Assembly (NCBI GenBank): GCA_934254985.1
Contig: CAKQMS010000001.1
Span: 124,001 to 188,000 of the forward strand
Origin: an uncultured Prevotella sp.
GTDB taxonomy: Bacteria > Bacteroidota > Bacteroidia > Bacteroidales > Bacteroidaceae
Length of the DNA stretch: 64,000 bases
Direction of reading: 5' to 3'
Position numbers and translations under genes: made by a program. Under the pieces are notes generated by a model. That model was not told where the DNA came from and did not search any database. It was given only the letters and a program-made list of their open reading frames with translations. Positions 8,640 to 17,225 of this stretch are shown here, in pieces; position 1 is the first letter of the stretch; every line of letters starts with the position of its first letter.

Positions 8640-10004
8640 ATGGAACAAGTATTTAGCTACATTATCAGCCTTGGCGCAAGTGTGATGATGCCTATCATCT
8701 TTACTGTCATAGGCTTGTGCATTGGTATGAAATTCGGTAAAGCTTTGAAGTCAGGTCTCTTCGTAGGCGTGGGCTTCGTAGGCTTGGGTGTAGTTACAGC
8801 ATTGCTGACAACAAACTTCAACGACCCATTGAAAGCCATTTCCGACATCTATCATCTACAACTAAACGTTTTCGACATGGGATGGCCAGCTGCAGCTGCC
8901 GTAGCCTACAACACAGCAGTAGGCGCTTTGATTATTCCTATTTGCTTGGGTGTAAACCTATTGATGTTGTTGACTAAGACAACACGTACTGTCAACATCG
9001 ACCTCTGGAACTACTGGCACTTTGCATTTATTGGTGCTGTTGCCTACTTTGTAATGGACGAGAGCCTTGCATGGGGCTATTTCGCAGCTATCATCTGCTA
9101 CATCATCACTTTGGTGTTTGCCGACCTCACAGCAGAGAAATTCCAGAAATACTACGACCTTGACGGTATTTCTATTCCACAGCCTTTCTGCCAGAGCTTC
9201 ACTCCTTTCGCCATATGCTTCAACAAACTCTTCGACCTTATCCCTGGTTTCTCTAAGCTCGACATCGATGCCGAAGGCTTGAAGAAGAAGTTTGGTGTAT
9301 TGGGCGAACCATTGGTATTGGGAGTTATCGTAGGTGCCTTGATTGGTTGGGCTGCAGAACTCGATATCAAGAAGATTCTCTTCCTCGGTGTTACCATGGG
9401 TGCCGTTATGGAGTTGATTCCTCGTATCACCTCTCTCTTCATCGAAGGTTTGAAGCCTATCTCTGAAAAGACTCAGGAGTTGGTAAAGAACAAGTTCAAT
9501 GGCAAGAAGGTACACATCGGTATGAGTCCTGCTTTGGTTATCGGTCATCCTACCACCTTGGTATCTTCTATCATCCTTATCCCTGTAATCCTTGCTATAG
9601 CAGTATTCTTGCCAGGCAACCAGTTCTTGCCATTGGCATCACTTGCAGGTATGTTCTACCTCTTCCCAATGATATTGCCATTCACCAAGGGTAATGTGGT
9701 AAAGACAATCATCATCGGTCTTATAGCTCTCGTTATCGGTCTTTATTTCGTTACCGACATGGCTCCTGACTTCACAATGGCTGCCAACCATGTATTTGCT
9801 GCTACAGGCGATAAGGCTGCACATATTCCTGACGGATTCTCTGGTGGAGCTCTCGACTTTGCATCCTCACTATTTGGATGGATTATCTATAAGCTCACAT
9901 GCTATATTCCTTACATCGGTCCTGCAATCCTCACACTCTTCACATTGGCATTGATGGTTTACAACAACCGCAAGATTTGCAAGGAAGAGAAAGCAGCCAA
10001 GTAA
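8640..10004 (+). CDS. Orphan PTS galactitol-family EIIC membrane protein
   Basis: This 454-residue polytopic membrane protein resembles the EIIC component of the galactitol (GAT) phosphotransferase family. Characteristic parts are MPIIFTVIGLCIGMKFGKAL near the N-terminus, VFDMGWPAAAAVAYNTAVGA near residue 80, and GHPTTLVSSIILIPVILAI around residue 303. About ten hydrophobic segments are visible. No EIIA, EIIB, EI or HPr gene occurs in the window, so phosphorylation-coupled uptake is not supported here. The neighbours kduI and a hexuronate-type MFS carrier suggest a role in uronate or keto-uronate transport. The protein may work as a simple transporter, which is inference. Confidence 0.85.
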   Translation: MEQVFSYIISLGASVMMPIIFTVIGLCIGMKFGKALKSGLFVGVGFVGLGVVTALLTTNFNDPLKAISDIYHLQLNVFDMGWPAAAAVAYNTAVGALIIPICLGVNLLMLLTKTTRTVNIDLWNYWHFAFIGAVAYFVMDESLAWGYFAAIICYIITLVFADLTAEKFQKYYDLDGISIPQPFCQSFTPFAICFNKLFDLIPGFSKLDIDAEGLKKKFGVLGEPLVLGVIVGALIGWAAELDIKKILFLGVTMGAVMELIPRITSLFIEGLKPISEKTQELVKNKFNGKKVHIGMSPALVIGHPTTLVSSIILIPVILAIAVFLPGNQFLPLASLAGMFYLFPMILPFTKGNVVKTIIIGLIALVIGLYFVTDMAPDFTMAANHVFAATGDKAAHIPDGFSGGALDFASSLFGWIIYKLTCYIPYIGPAILTLFTLALMVYNNRKICKEEKAAK

Positions 10005-10043
10005 TACAAACATTATTAACGATAATAATATAATAAACGAAAT

Positions 10044-11021
10044 ATGAAAAAGTTTTTTATTACAACAACAATGTGTCTCGCAGCCTTCATGGCTTCAGCA
10101 CAATGCTGTGGAAACAGCGCCTACGAAGTAAAGGCAGAAAACGCATATACCAACTACAATGTGCGCTATGCTAGCAACCCACAAGATGCAAAGCACTACA
10201 CAACAGACCGCTTGCGCAAGGAGTTTGCTATCGAAAAGATATTTGCTCCAGGCGAAGTAAACTGGACATACACCATGTTCGACCGTTTCCTCATCGGTGG
10301 TGCAGAGCCTACAACAGCTCCTATCAAGCTCACATCATTGGCTTGCCTCTACACAGACAAGCCTACAGACAAGAAGCGTTTGCTCGACAATCGCGAGCTC
10401 GGTATCATCAACATCGGTGGTAAGGGTACTGTAACTGTTGACGGCAAGAGCTACGACCTCGACTTCCAGGAGGCTCTCTACGTAGGTCGTGCTGACGAGA
10501 AGAACAACAAGGAGATTGTTCTCACAAGCAAGGATCCTGCTAATCCTGCTAAGTTCTATATGAACAGCGCATGCGCTCATCAGTCATTCCCTACAAAGAA
10601 GGTTACTCTTAAGGAAGCAAACAACATCAAGGCAGGTTCTTTGAAGGAGAGCAACGACCGTGTTATCCACCAGATGATTATCGATGGTGTTGCTGGAGTT
10701 AGAACATGCCAGCTTCAGATGGGTATCACCGAACTTAAGGAAGGTTCTGTATGGAACACAATGCCTGCTCACACCCACACTCGCCGTATGGAGACATACA
10801 TATATTATAATGTACCACAGGGACAGAAGATTCTTCACATGATGGGCGAACCACAGGAAACACGTCCTGTATGGCTCAACAACGAGCAGGCTGTTATTGC
10901 TCCTGAGTGGTCTATCCATTGCGCTGCAGGTACAAGCAACTATACCTTTATCTGGGGCATGGCTGGCGAAAACCTTATCTACAACGATATGCAGGTAATC
11001 AAGATTCCTGAGTTGAAATAA
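10044..11021 (+). CDS. kduI: 5-keto-4-deoxyuronate isomerase with an N-terminal signal peptide
   Basis: KduI interconverts 5-keto-4-deoxyuronate and 3-deoxy-glycero-2,5-hexodiulosonate during breakdown of pectin and other uronates. The cupin core is recognisable: FDRFLIGGAEPT, LGIINIGGKGTVTVDG, the metal-site segment PAHTHTRRMETYIYY and the C-terminal PEWSIHCAAGTSNYTFIWG. The protein is 325 residues against about 280 for the usual cytosolic enzyme. The extra length is at the N-terminus, where MKKFFITTTMCLAAFMASAQ looks like a type I signal peptide ending ASA|Q. The enzyme is therefore predicted to be periplasmic. Residues after the signal (CCGNSAYEV) contain a Cys pair. It lies between two transporters. 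Confidence 0.9.
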   Translation: MKKFFITTTMCLAAFMASAQCCGNSAYEVKAENAYTNYNVRYASNPQDAKHYTTDRLRKEFAIEKIFAPGEVNWTYTMFDRFLIGGAEPTTAPIKLTSLACLYTDKPTDKKRLLDNRELGIINIGGKGTVTVDGKSYDLDFQEALYVGRADEKNNKEIVLTSKDPANPAKFYMNSACAHQSFPTKKVTLKEANNIKAGSLKESNDRVIHQMIIDGVAGVRTCQLQMGITELKEGSVWNTMPAHTHTRRMETYIYYNVPQGQKILHMMGEPQETRPVWLNNEQAVIAPEWSIHCAAGTSNYTFIWGMAGENLIYNDMQVIKIPELK

Positions 11022-11049
11022 TATAAAACAAAAATAATTTAGAGGGTTA

Positions 11050-11078
11050 GGAGTGATGCAGTTCGTCTGCATCGCTCC
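11050..11078 (+). other. Stem-loop between kduI and the MFS gene
   Basis: GGAGTGATGCAG pairs with CTGCATCGCTCC (one G-T pair) around the 5-base loop ttcgt, 32 bases before the MFS start codon. No T-tract follows, so it is more likely an mRNA-stabilising or translation-affecting element than a terminator. Confidence 0.6.
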
Positions 11079-11109
11079 CCCACCTCTCAACCTAATCTAC
11101 AAAACAACA

Positions 11110-12564
11110 ATGTCAAAGCTACAAACAACAAAAATGACAAACTGGCGTTGGGTAATGTGTGCAATGCTTTTCTTTGCAACCACCGTCAACTACATGGACC
11201 GTCAGGTTCTTTCTCTTACATGGAAAGACTTCATCTCTCCAGAGTTTCACTGGAACGATGAAATCTATGGTAACATCACCGCTGTATTCTCTTTGCTCTA
11301 TGCAGTAGCCAACCTCTTCGCAGGAAAGTTCGTTGACTGGATGGGCACAAAGAAGGGTTATCTTTGGGCTATCCTCATCTGGTCGCTCGGTGCCGTATTG
11401 CATGCATTCTGCGGTATCTTCACCGAAGGATGGGTTGGTGGCGACTTCTCATCAAAAGAAGCACTCATTGGTGCTACAGGCGATGTTGCCATCGTGATTT
11501 CTACAGTCAGCATGTATGCTTTCTTGTTCTGCCGTTGCGTCCTCGCACTTGGTGAGGCTGGCAACTTCCCTGCAGCTATCAAGGTTACAGCAGAGTATTT
11601 CCCTAAGAAAGACCGTGCTTTCGCTACATCTATCTTCAACTCAGGCGCAAGCGTAGGTGCTCTTGCTGCTCCTGCTACTATTCCTCTCATCGCTAAGGCT
11701 GTTGGTTGGGAAATGGCATTCATCATCATTGGTGCCCTTGGCTTCATTTGGGCTGGTATCTGGATTTTCGTTTACGACAAGCCTAATCAGTCAAAGCATG
11801 TCAACGATGCTGAGCTCAACTATGTAAACCAGGACGAAGCTAACGAGACAGAGGCTGAGAAGAAAGAAGAAGCTGAAGAAAAGCAGATGAGCATCCTTCA
11901 GGCTTTCAAATATCGTCAGACATGGTCGTTCGTATTCGGTAAGTTTATGACCGATGGTGTATGGTGGTTCTTCTTGTTCTGGGCTCCAGCTTATTTCTCT
12001 GATCAGTATGGCTACACCTCAGACTCTTCTATGGGTATCGCACTTATCTTCACCCTTTATGCTATCGTAACTGTATTGTCAATGTTCGGTGGTTATCTTC
12101 CAAAGCTCTTCGTTGAGCAGAAGGGTATGAATCCATATCAGGGTCGTATGCTCGCCATGTTGATCTTCGCTTTCTTCCCTATGCTCGCTCTCTTTGCTCA
12201 GCCATTGGGACAGTATAGCGCATGGTGGCCAGCTATCATCATCGGTTTTGTAGGTGCAGGACACCAGGCTTGGTCAGCAAACATCTTCTCTACCACAGGT
12301 GATATGTTCCCTAAGTCAGCTATCGCTACCATCACAGGTATCGGCTCTATGGCAGGTGGTGTAGGCTCGTTCCTCATCAACAAGGGTTCTGGTGCTTTGT
12401 TCACCTATGCAGAAACTCAGGGTGAAGCCTTCACCTTCATGGGCTTCGATGGTAAGCCAGCAGGCTACATGATCATCTTCTGCATCTGTGCCGTTGCTTA
12501 CCTCATTGGTTGGACAGTAATGAAGACTCTCGTACCAAAGTACAAGCCAATCGTTTTGGACTAA
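11110..12564 (+). CDS. MFS transporter, hexuronate (ExuT) type
   Basis: This 484-residue major facilitator resembles hexuronate/anion:cation symporters. MTNWRWVMCAMLFFATTVNYMDRQVLSL begins the first helix, with the signature NYMDRQ; CRCVLALGEAGNFPAAIK and GAGHQAWSANIFSTTGDMFP are family-like. I chose the ATG at 11110 because the preceding in-frame codons cover the stem-loop and encode an untypical leader. A charged cytoplasmic loop rich in Glu and Lys lies near residues 240-262. It is the last gene of the uronate cluster and probably imports hexuronates or the KduI product. Confidence 0.88.
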   Translation: MSKLQTTKMTNWRWVMCAMLFFATTVNYMDRQVLSLTWKDFISPEFHWNDEIYGNITAVFSLLYAVANLFAGKFVDWMGTKKGYLWAILIWSLGAVLHAFCGIFTEGWVGGDFSSKEALIGATGDVAIVISTVSMYAFLFCRCVLALGEAGNFPAAIKVTAEYFPKKDRAFATSIFNSGASVGALAAPATIPLIAKAVGWEMAFIIIGALGFIWAGIWIFVYDKPNQSKHVNDAELNYVNQDEANETEAEKKEEAEEKQMSILQAFKYRQTWSFVFGKFMTDGVWWFFLFWAPAYFSDQYGYTSDSSMGIALIFTLYAIVTVLSMFGGYLPKLFVEQKGMNPYQGRMLAMLIFAFFPMLALFAQPLGQYSAWWPAIIIGFVGAGHQAWSANIFSTTGDMFPKSAIATITGIGSMAGGVGSFLINKGSGALFTYAETQGEAFTFMGFDGKPAGYMIIFCICAVAYLIGWTVMKTLVPKYKPIVLD

Positions 12565-12611
12565 TCCAGATAACATCTAATCATTATAATTAGACATTAT
12601 CTGATACATAT

Positions 12612-12662
12612 AAGAAAACTCCCCCATTCTTTCCTCGTTGAAAGAATGGAGGAGTTTTCTTT
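12612..12662. terminator. Bidirectional terminator between the uronate cluster and the lipoprotein gene
   Basis: A 19-base stem with one mismatch (12615-12633 with 12640-12658) contains CCATTCTTTC and GAAAGAATGG and is flanked by A-rich and T-rich sides. It serves the MFS gene on the plus strand and probably the convergent lipoprotein gene on the minus strand. Confidence 0.85.
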
Positions 12663-12691
12663 GTTACAGTTTCGTTATTACGGTTTCTTTA

Positions 12692-13207
12692 CTATATATC
12701 AAACTCCAATGTCGAATTTTGCTTGAAAGAAACTATACCGTTGTAAGCAGGAGATGATGAATTGTATTTACCATAGTAATCTGCGAAATACACCTTGAGG
12801 TGATATTTGTTAGATGTCAGATTAGATAGTTTAAAACCTACATCATATTTACAATAGCAATCAACCTCAACCGTAGGATCTTCCTTATAAGGAGCTATCA
12901 CTATTTTTATTTCATCTTGTTGCGAGTCTACTTGGGCGTTGATTCTCTCTGTTACGCAGTCGTATTGCAAGTCTGTAATACGGAATGAAGCTACACCTTT
13001 GTCGCCTACAGATATCATTATCTTAGGAGTCTTCTCCTTTTCTTCTTCATAAAAATCAGATTGGCTTTCTTCTAATGAATACGAAGTTTTGCAGCCAGTA
13101 TCTACCAAGTCGCTTAACTTTACTGGCTCCATCAAGCTTTGCTCTGATGAACAAGCTGTCAATGCTGTTAATCCCAGCATAACAAATCCAAACAATTGTA
13201 CTTTCAT
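12692..13207 (-). CDS. Uncharacterised lipoprotein
   Basis: The 171-residue product has a lipoprotein signal (MKVQLFGFVMLGLTALTACSS) with the lipobox LTAC, so Cys19 is probably lipidated. The remainder is predicted beta-rich, with alternating segments such as ASFRITDLQYDCVTERINAQV and KYHLKVYFADYYGKYN. I do not recognise a family. It starts four bases after the Gfo/Idh/MocA gene and is the last member of a three-gene minus-strand unit with that oxidoreductase and a radical SAM enzyme, so its role may be tied to theirs. Confidence 0.7.
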   Translation of the reverse strand: MKVQLFGFVMLGLTALTACSSEQSLMEPVKLSDLVDTGCKTSYSLEESQSDFYEEEKEKTPKIMISVGDKGVASFRITDLQYDCVTERINAQVDSQQDEIKIVIAPYKEDPTVEVDCYCKYDVGFKLSNLTSNKYHLKVYFADYYGKYNSSSPAYNGIVSFKQNSTLEFDI

Positions 13208-13211
13208 AAGC

Positions 13212-14258
13212 CTATTTTTTTATAATTGAACGAATAAAATCCATTAAGGAATAAGTATCTATAAATGTTTCTAAAGATTGCGGTCTGCAATTACCTTTCC
13301 CTTCAACAGCATCCACAAAACTCTTTATAGCTCCATAATAGCCTTGTGTGAATATCTGATTGTTTTGCATCAAAGGTACGAAATTATTTCTACCAAACAA
13401 CTCCGTTGTCACATTTTTATGGTCAAAGACCTTTTCCAAAGGTACTCCACAAATAACATGTGGTTTCTGTTTGAAGGTAAGGCTATCCATCTGTCCCAAT
13501 GTATAAATGCCTTTATTAGTATTTATAGTCATGCTTTCTTGTGCGTCAGACCAAGAATAGCCTGTGGAAAGTTCCAAAATTCCTGTAGCATTAGCATGCT
13601 TAAGCACCAGCATCAATGTATGTCCATTGATGGATTCCACACATCTAACATCAGGTTTTCCAAACAGATATATTACACTATCTAAAGGATGGATAAAGAG
13701 ATCGAGAAGAGTATCACCCTCAGGATAGGTACCTGTCAAGTATTTCAAGTTGTATGTTATTGTACCCTTACAACTCTGCAATTCTTTTTTCAAAATTTGC
13801 ATTGCTGGTGCATAGCGCTTTTGCAAGTCAACAACTGCTAAAACTTTAACTTGCTTCTGTAATTCAACCAAACACATCAACTCTTCGGTGCATGAACATG
13901 GAGGTTTCTCTATAAACAAAGCCTTTTTATGCTCTAACACCTTTGACGCAATAGAGAAATGTGACTTTGGTGAAGCCGATACAAATACGCCCTTAATTTC
14001 TTCGTCTTTCAATATATCATCCAATGATGTCGTGGCATGAACATTAGGAAAGGCTTCTTCTATCAAGCATAGCTTGCTCGGAGATTTACAGCAGATGTAC
14101 TTTAATGGTACATGCAGATAGTCGAGCACAGGGTAGAGATTGTTTGTGCTATGATTTCCTATACCCACAAAGGCGTACTTGCCCCTATAGTTTTGCTGCA
14201 ACAATCTAATACTTCGTATATGTTTATAACGGTCTATTATGTTTTTAATATATTCCAT
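13212..14258 (-). CDS. Gfo/Idh/MocA family oxidoreductase
   Basis: This predicted NAD(P)-dependent oxidoreductase has 348 residues. The Rossmann motif is AFVGIGNHSTNN near residue 31. The family signature is the run from VFVSASPKSHFSIASKVLEH to FIEKPPCSCTEE, in which Lys of EKPP is the usual catalytic residue. The C-terminal alpha/beta domain follows. The ATG at 14258 overlaps the stop of the radical SAM gene (TAATG), which indicates translational coupling; an upstream in-frame ATG at 14315 would overlap that gene by 58 bases. Members act on sugars or cyclitols. The substrate cannot be told from sequence. Confidence 0.85.
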   Translation of the reverse strand: MEYIKNIIDRYKHIRSIRLLQQNYRGKYAFVGIGNHSTNNLYPVLDYLHVPLKYICCKSPSKLCLIEEAFPNVHATTSLDDILKDEEIKGVFVSASPKSHFSIASKVLEHKKALFIEKPPCSCTEELMCLVELQKQVKVLAVVDLQKRYAPAMQILKKELQSCKGTITYNLKYLTGTYPEGDTLLDLFIHPLDSVIYLFGKPDVRCVESINGHTLMLVLKHANATGILELSTGYSWSDAQESMTINTNKGIYTLGQMDSLTFKQKPHVICGVPLEKVFDHKNVTTELFGRNNFVPLMQNNQIFTQGYYGAIKSFVDAVEGKGNCRPQSLETFIDTYSLMDFIRSIIKK

Positions 14259-15325
14259 TAGCAAATAGTATTTTTGATGTATCTCTGATAAGTCACTGCG
14301 ATATTGTCTGTCCATTGATATTTGCCATAGAAAAGTTCGATTATTCTCTTAGGCAAGAATCTTTCGAGGTTACGCAGCAGGATGATGTCATACTTGCGAT
14401 GAAAGTTTATCCAACAGGCATTGCACTCTTTAGAGTATCGGCATTGTACTTTTGTCGTCTGCCGTGAATTGAATATTTCATCCAATGAATGCTCATAAAC
14501 ATTACCTAACTTTACACCTAAGTTCTGACACAATGGAACATCGCCATTTGAATGAATCACCAGCTCGCTAAATATGCTTTGACAACGCAACTTCAATTTA
14601 CCATTTCTCCATTCTTTATACAAAGCCACGAAGTCGAAGTTCTCTTCTGTGTCGTGAATGCTCTTAGGAATATTCTGAATGTAATGAGCCATATCGACAG
14701 AAAGCAAATCTGCAGTAGTATCAAAGAAGTCCATTGTTCCATAAATACCGATGCGTATGTCGACATCGTATTTCTTAGCGATTCCTATCACGTAGTTCAT
14801 ATCCTTAAAGCTGTTCCATGGAGATAGACAAAACATCAAAGAAATATCAACATCATCCTTTAAAGATTCAACAACTTCTATCACTTTATCATGCCCATTG
14901 CAACCTCTCATAGCTTTGTATGTTTCCTTATCACCATCAAGCGATACGTACAGATGATTAGGATGATAGCGTCTAACTGCTTCAATAACCTTTTGAGGTG
15001 CAAGGCAATTTGATAATAGCGTATAGTTAGGATGATTATTCTTAAACCATTCCATGATTGCATCTGCCTCTGGATGCAACAGGAACTCTCCTCCCTCCAA
15101 ACCAACAACAGTATTCCTCGCAACACACTTGCTCGCCATTATCTCCTTTATTTTCGATAAGGATAGATGCTCTTCTGGCTTCTGCCATATTGAACAATGT
15201 TTGCAACGTGACTGGCACTTGGTGGTAGAGTAAATCATCAAAGTGCTCAGTCTTTTGTGATGCGGACGAATGATATTGTTGAGGTATAGCACCCCATTTC
15301 GTAAATAGTCTATAGTCTTGTACAT
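14258..15325 (-). CDS. Radical SAM enzyme with a C-terminal Cys-rich (SPASM-like) region
   Basis: The 355-residue protein carries the radical SAM cluster motif CQSRCKHC near residue 38. Downstream elements of the SAM barrel include VGLEGGEFLLHPE and LYVSLDGD. A C-terminal group of cysteines, CQSIFSELVIHSNGDVPLCQ and CRYSKECNACW, suggests an auxiliary iron-sulfur cluster as in SPASM or Twitch proteins. It is translationally coupled to a Gfo/Idh/MocA oxidoreductase, which suggests consecutive modification of a sugar, cyclitol or peptide substrate. No precursor peptide gene is visible next to it. The substrate is unknown. Confidence 0.85.
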   Translation of the reverse strand: MYKTIDYLRNGVLYLNNIIRPHHKRLSTLMIYSTTKCQSRCKHCSIWQKPEEHLSLSKIKEIMASKCVARNTVVGLEGGEFLLHPEADAIMEWFKNNHPNYTLLSNCLAPQKVIEAVRRYHPNHLYVSLDGDKETYKAMRGCNGHDKVIEVVESLKDDVDISLMFCLSPWNSFKDMNYVIGIAKKYDVDIRIGIYGTMDFFDTTADLLSVDMAHYIQNIPKSIHDTEENFDFVALYKEWRNGKLKLRCQSIFSELVIHSNGDVPLCQNLGVKLGNVYEHSLDEIFNSRQTTKVQCRYSKECNACWINFHRKYDIILLRNLERFLPKRIIELFYGKYQWTDNIAVTYQRYIKNTIC

Positions 15326-15401
15326 TTTAATCTTTCAAAGCTTTTGTGCTTCTATTAGTAAAGAGGCAACAAAAGCCAGAAAGACTGCATAAGGGACATC
15401 A

Positions 15402-17120
15402 TTACCATGTAAACCTAATGCCAAATGGTATGGTGATTGTGAATGGATGCTCTGTCCATATAGTATGAACGGAACTACCATTTGGTATATACCAATTCAG
15501 CGATGGCTCCAAATATATTCCCCAATTAGGCGCAAACTTATATTGCACACCAACACTTGTGCCTACGCTCCATTGTAGCGAAGGTGAGAAATGCCAATTG
15601 TTAGTATATGGCGTATTCTCTCCCACTACATACTTTTCATTTGTTTTACCGTATACAGGTATATGCATAGTACCACCTAACGATGAATACATAGACCACT
15701 TCTTGACATTGAGCCATCTATATGCCACTTGCAAAGGAATTCCCAGGTAATGAACATTTTGCTTTCGCTTAATGTAATAAGTATCTTCTCCTAAGGTGAA
15801 GTCGGACTTCAAAAGAGAATACTTCAAACCTGTAGACATACTCCAATTATTTCCCAACAACTTTGTTACCGAAATACCAAAGGTTATTGGCTTGTCATGA
15901 TGTTCATGCTCTACGATTTTGCCATCGTTCTTTATATTGTTGTTTATATTATTCTTATTATTGAGAGCAATCTCCTTAAGAGCTTTCTCTTCTTCCGACA
16001 ATCCTTCATGTTCTTTGGTCTGCAAATAATTATAATATTCTTCCCAAGTAGAGAACTTGGTAGGAGCCACAGGGCCATCAGGACCATCAGGACCATCAGG
16101 ACCAGGTACCCCACTTCCTATATTACCACTTAATATCTTATAAGCATTTTGAGCCAAGGTTGTGCCCAACGAACTAGCCGCAAGCAAATGCCACTTATGC
16201 TTTTTATGAAGAGTCGTTTCTTCGGTTATATATGGTTTATCATATTCGTGCCTGAGTATTCTTGTAGTATCAGGAACAATGCTATCATTCTTTGTTTCTG
16301 CAATATGAATGTTGTCCAAGGTATTTTGAATCTGAAGTGAGTCGATAGCAGGTATAGAATCAGATATTGTCTGAGCGATATTTGGATAGATTTCCTTTGC
16401 TACAATAATCTGTATTTTATCCTTTTGAGTTGGCTTTTCCTCCATTTGCTTCTTAGCAATCTTCGTCCTACCTTTACCATCCTTTTTTATCTGTGCGGTC
16501 TTTATGTCTTCATTTTTTATATTGTACTTTCGCCATAAGATACGATATAGAGGTATACTAATAAAGACAATTGAGACTATAGCTAACATTCGTTTGTTGA
16601 TAATCTTTCTCAACATGGCTTTAGCTCTTGCTAATTGTGAAGAAGAACTATGTGGTTCTATTCCCAATATTTCAGCAATCTCTTTATGAGAATATCCTTC
16701 TATCACAGCCATCTGGAAAACCTTACTATAACCTGTAGGTAATTGGCTTATGATTTCCCTAATCTCCTTTTCCTCTAACAAATTCTCTGGAGTGGAACTC
16801 TCTTCTACATATAATTCCTCATCTATAAGTGACGAGAAAGGTATTAATTTACCTTTTTGCTTATACTTCTGTAACTTCAAAGCCTCATTTCTTGCAATAG
16901 CACACACCCATTCTCCAAATTTTGAAGCGTCTCTGAGTTGATGAAGAGAATAATAAGCACGTATAAACACCACTTGGACGAGGTCATTCAATACGTCCTC
17001 GTCCTCATTGGTAATATTGAAGCATACTTTTCTCACCATTGGTGTATATGCCTCAATTAGTATTGCTAAAGCAGTTGTATCTCCAGTCTTTACTCGCCTT
17101 ACTATCTCTATAATATCCAT
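15402..17120 (-). CDS. ECF sigma factor fused to a membrane helix and an outer-membrane beta-barrel
   Basis: The 572-residue protein (start ATG 17120) joins parts that are normally separate. Residues ~1-90 are sigma-70 region 2 (DLVQVVFIRAYYSLHQLRD) and ~118-176 region 4, with the helix-turn-helix around GYSHKEIAEILGIE. A hydrophobic segment at ~178-196 (LAIVSIVFISIPLYRILW) should cross the inner membrane. A Lys-rich stretch, then a low-complexity periplasmic stretch with a collagen-like GPDGPDGPDGP at 340-350 and the motif STWEEYYNYLQ at 357, precede a porin-like barrel (~410-572) ending in aromatic FGIRFTW. A codon series without stop links all parts. It could carry a surface or periplasmic signal to promoters within one chain. 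Confidence 0.9.
   Translation of the reverse strand: MDIIEIVRRVKTGDTTALAILIEAYTPMVRKVCFNITNEDEDVLNDLVQVVFIRAYYSLHQLRDASKFGEWVCAIARNEALKLQKYKQKGKLIPFSSLIDEELYVEESSTPENLLEEKEIREIISQLPTGYSKVFQMAVIEGYSHKEIAEILGIEPHSSSSQLARAKAMLRKIINKRMLAIVSIVFISIPLYRILWRKYNIKNEDIKTAQIKKDGKGRTKIAKKQMEEKPTQKDKIQIIVAKEIYPNIAQTISDSIPAIDSLQIQNTLDNIHIAETKNDSIVPDTTRILRHEYDKPYITEETTLHKKHKWHLLAASSLGTTLAQNAYKILSGNIGSGVPGPDGPDGPDGPVAPTKFSTWEEYYNYLQTKEHEGLSEEEKALKEIALNNKNNINNNIKNDGKIVEHEHHDKPITFGISVTKLLGNNWSMSTGLKYSLLKSDFTLGEDTYYIKRKQNVHYLGIPLQVAYRWLNVKKWSMYSSLGGTMHIPVYGKTNEKYVVGENTPYTNNWHFSPSLQWSVGTSVGVQYKFAPNWGIYLEPSLNWYIPNGSSVHTIWTEHPFTITIPFGIRFTW
16072..16107 (-). repeat. In-frame 9-base tandem repeat in the sigma-barrel gene
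   Basis: Units of GGACCATCA (plus-strand reading; the first unit is GGGCCATCA) repeat about three times before a variant unit. They encode Gly-Pro-Asp triplets in the periplasmic linker. Copy-number change would alter linker length without a frameshift. Confidence 0.8.
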
Positions 17121-17189
17121 ATTTATGGTAAATGTACTTTTGGTGCTTTCTTTTATAAAGATAGACAGAAACAAGAAAAGACTGCATGG

Positions 17190-17217
17190 CTTATTGTTAA
17201 TAAACGATAACAATAAG
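17190..17217. other. Inverted repeat between the BASS gene and the sigma-barrel gene
   Basis: CTTATTGTTA and TAACAATAAG form a perfect 10-base inverted repeat with an 8-base spacer. A T-run follows on the plus strand only, whereas both flanking genes are on the minus strand. It may be an operator for the sigma-barrel gene, or a terminator for plus-strand antisense transcription. Confidence 0.4.
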
Positions 17218-17225
17218 TTTTTTAC

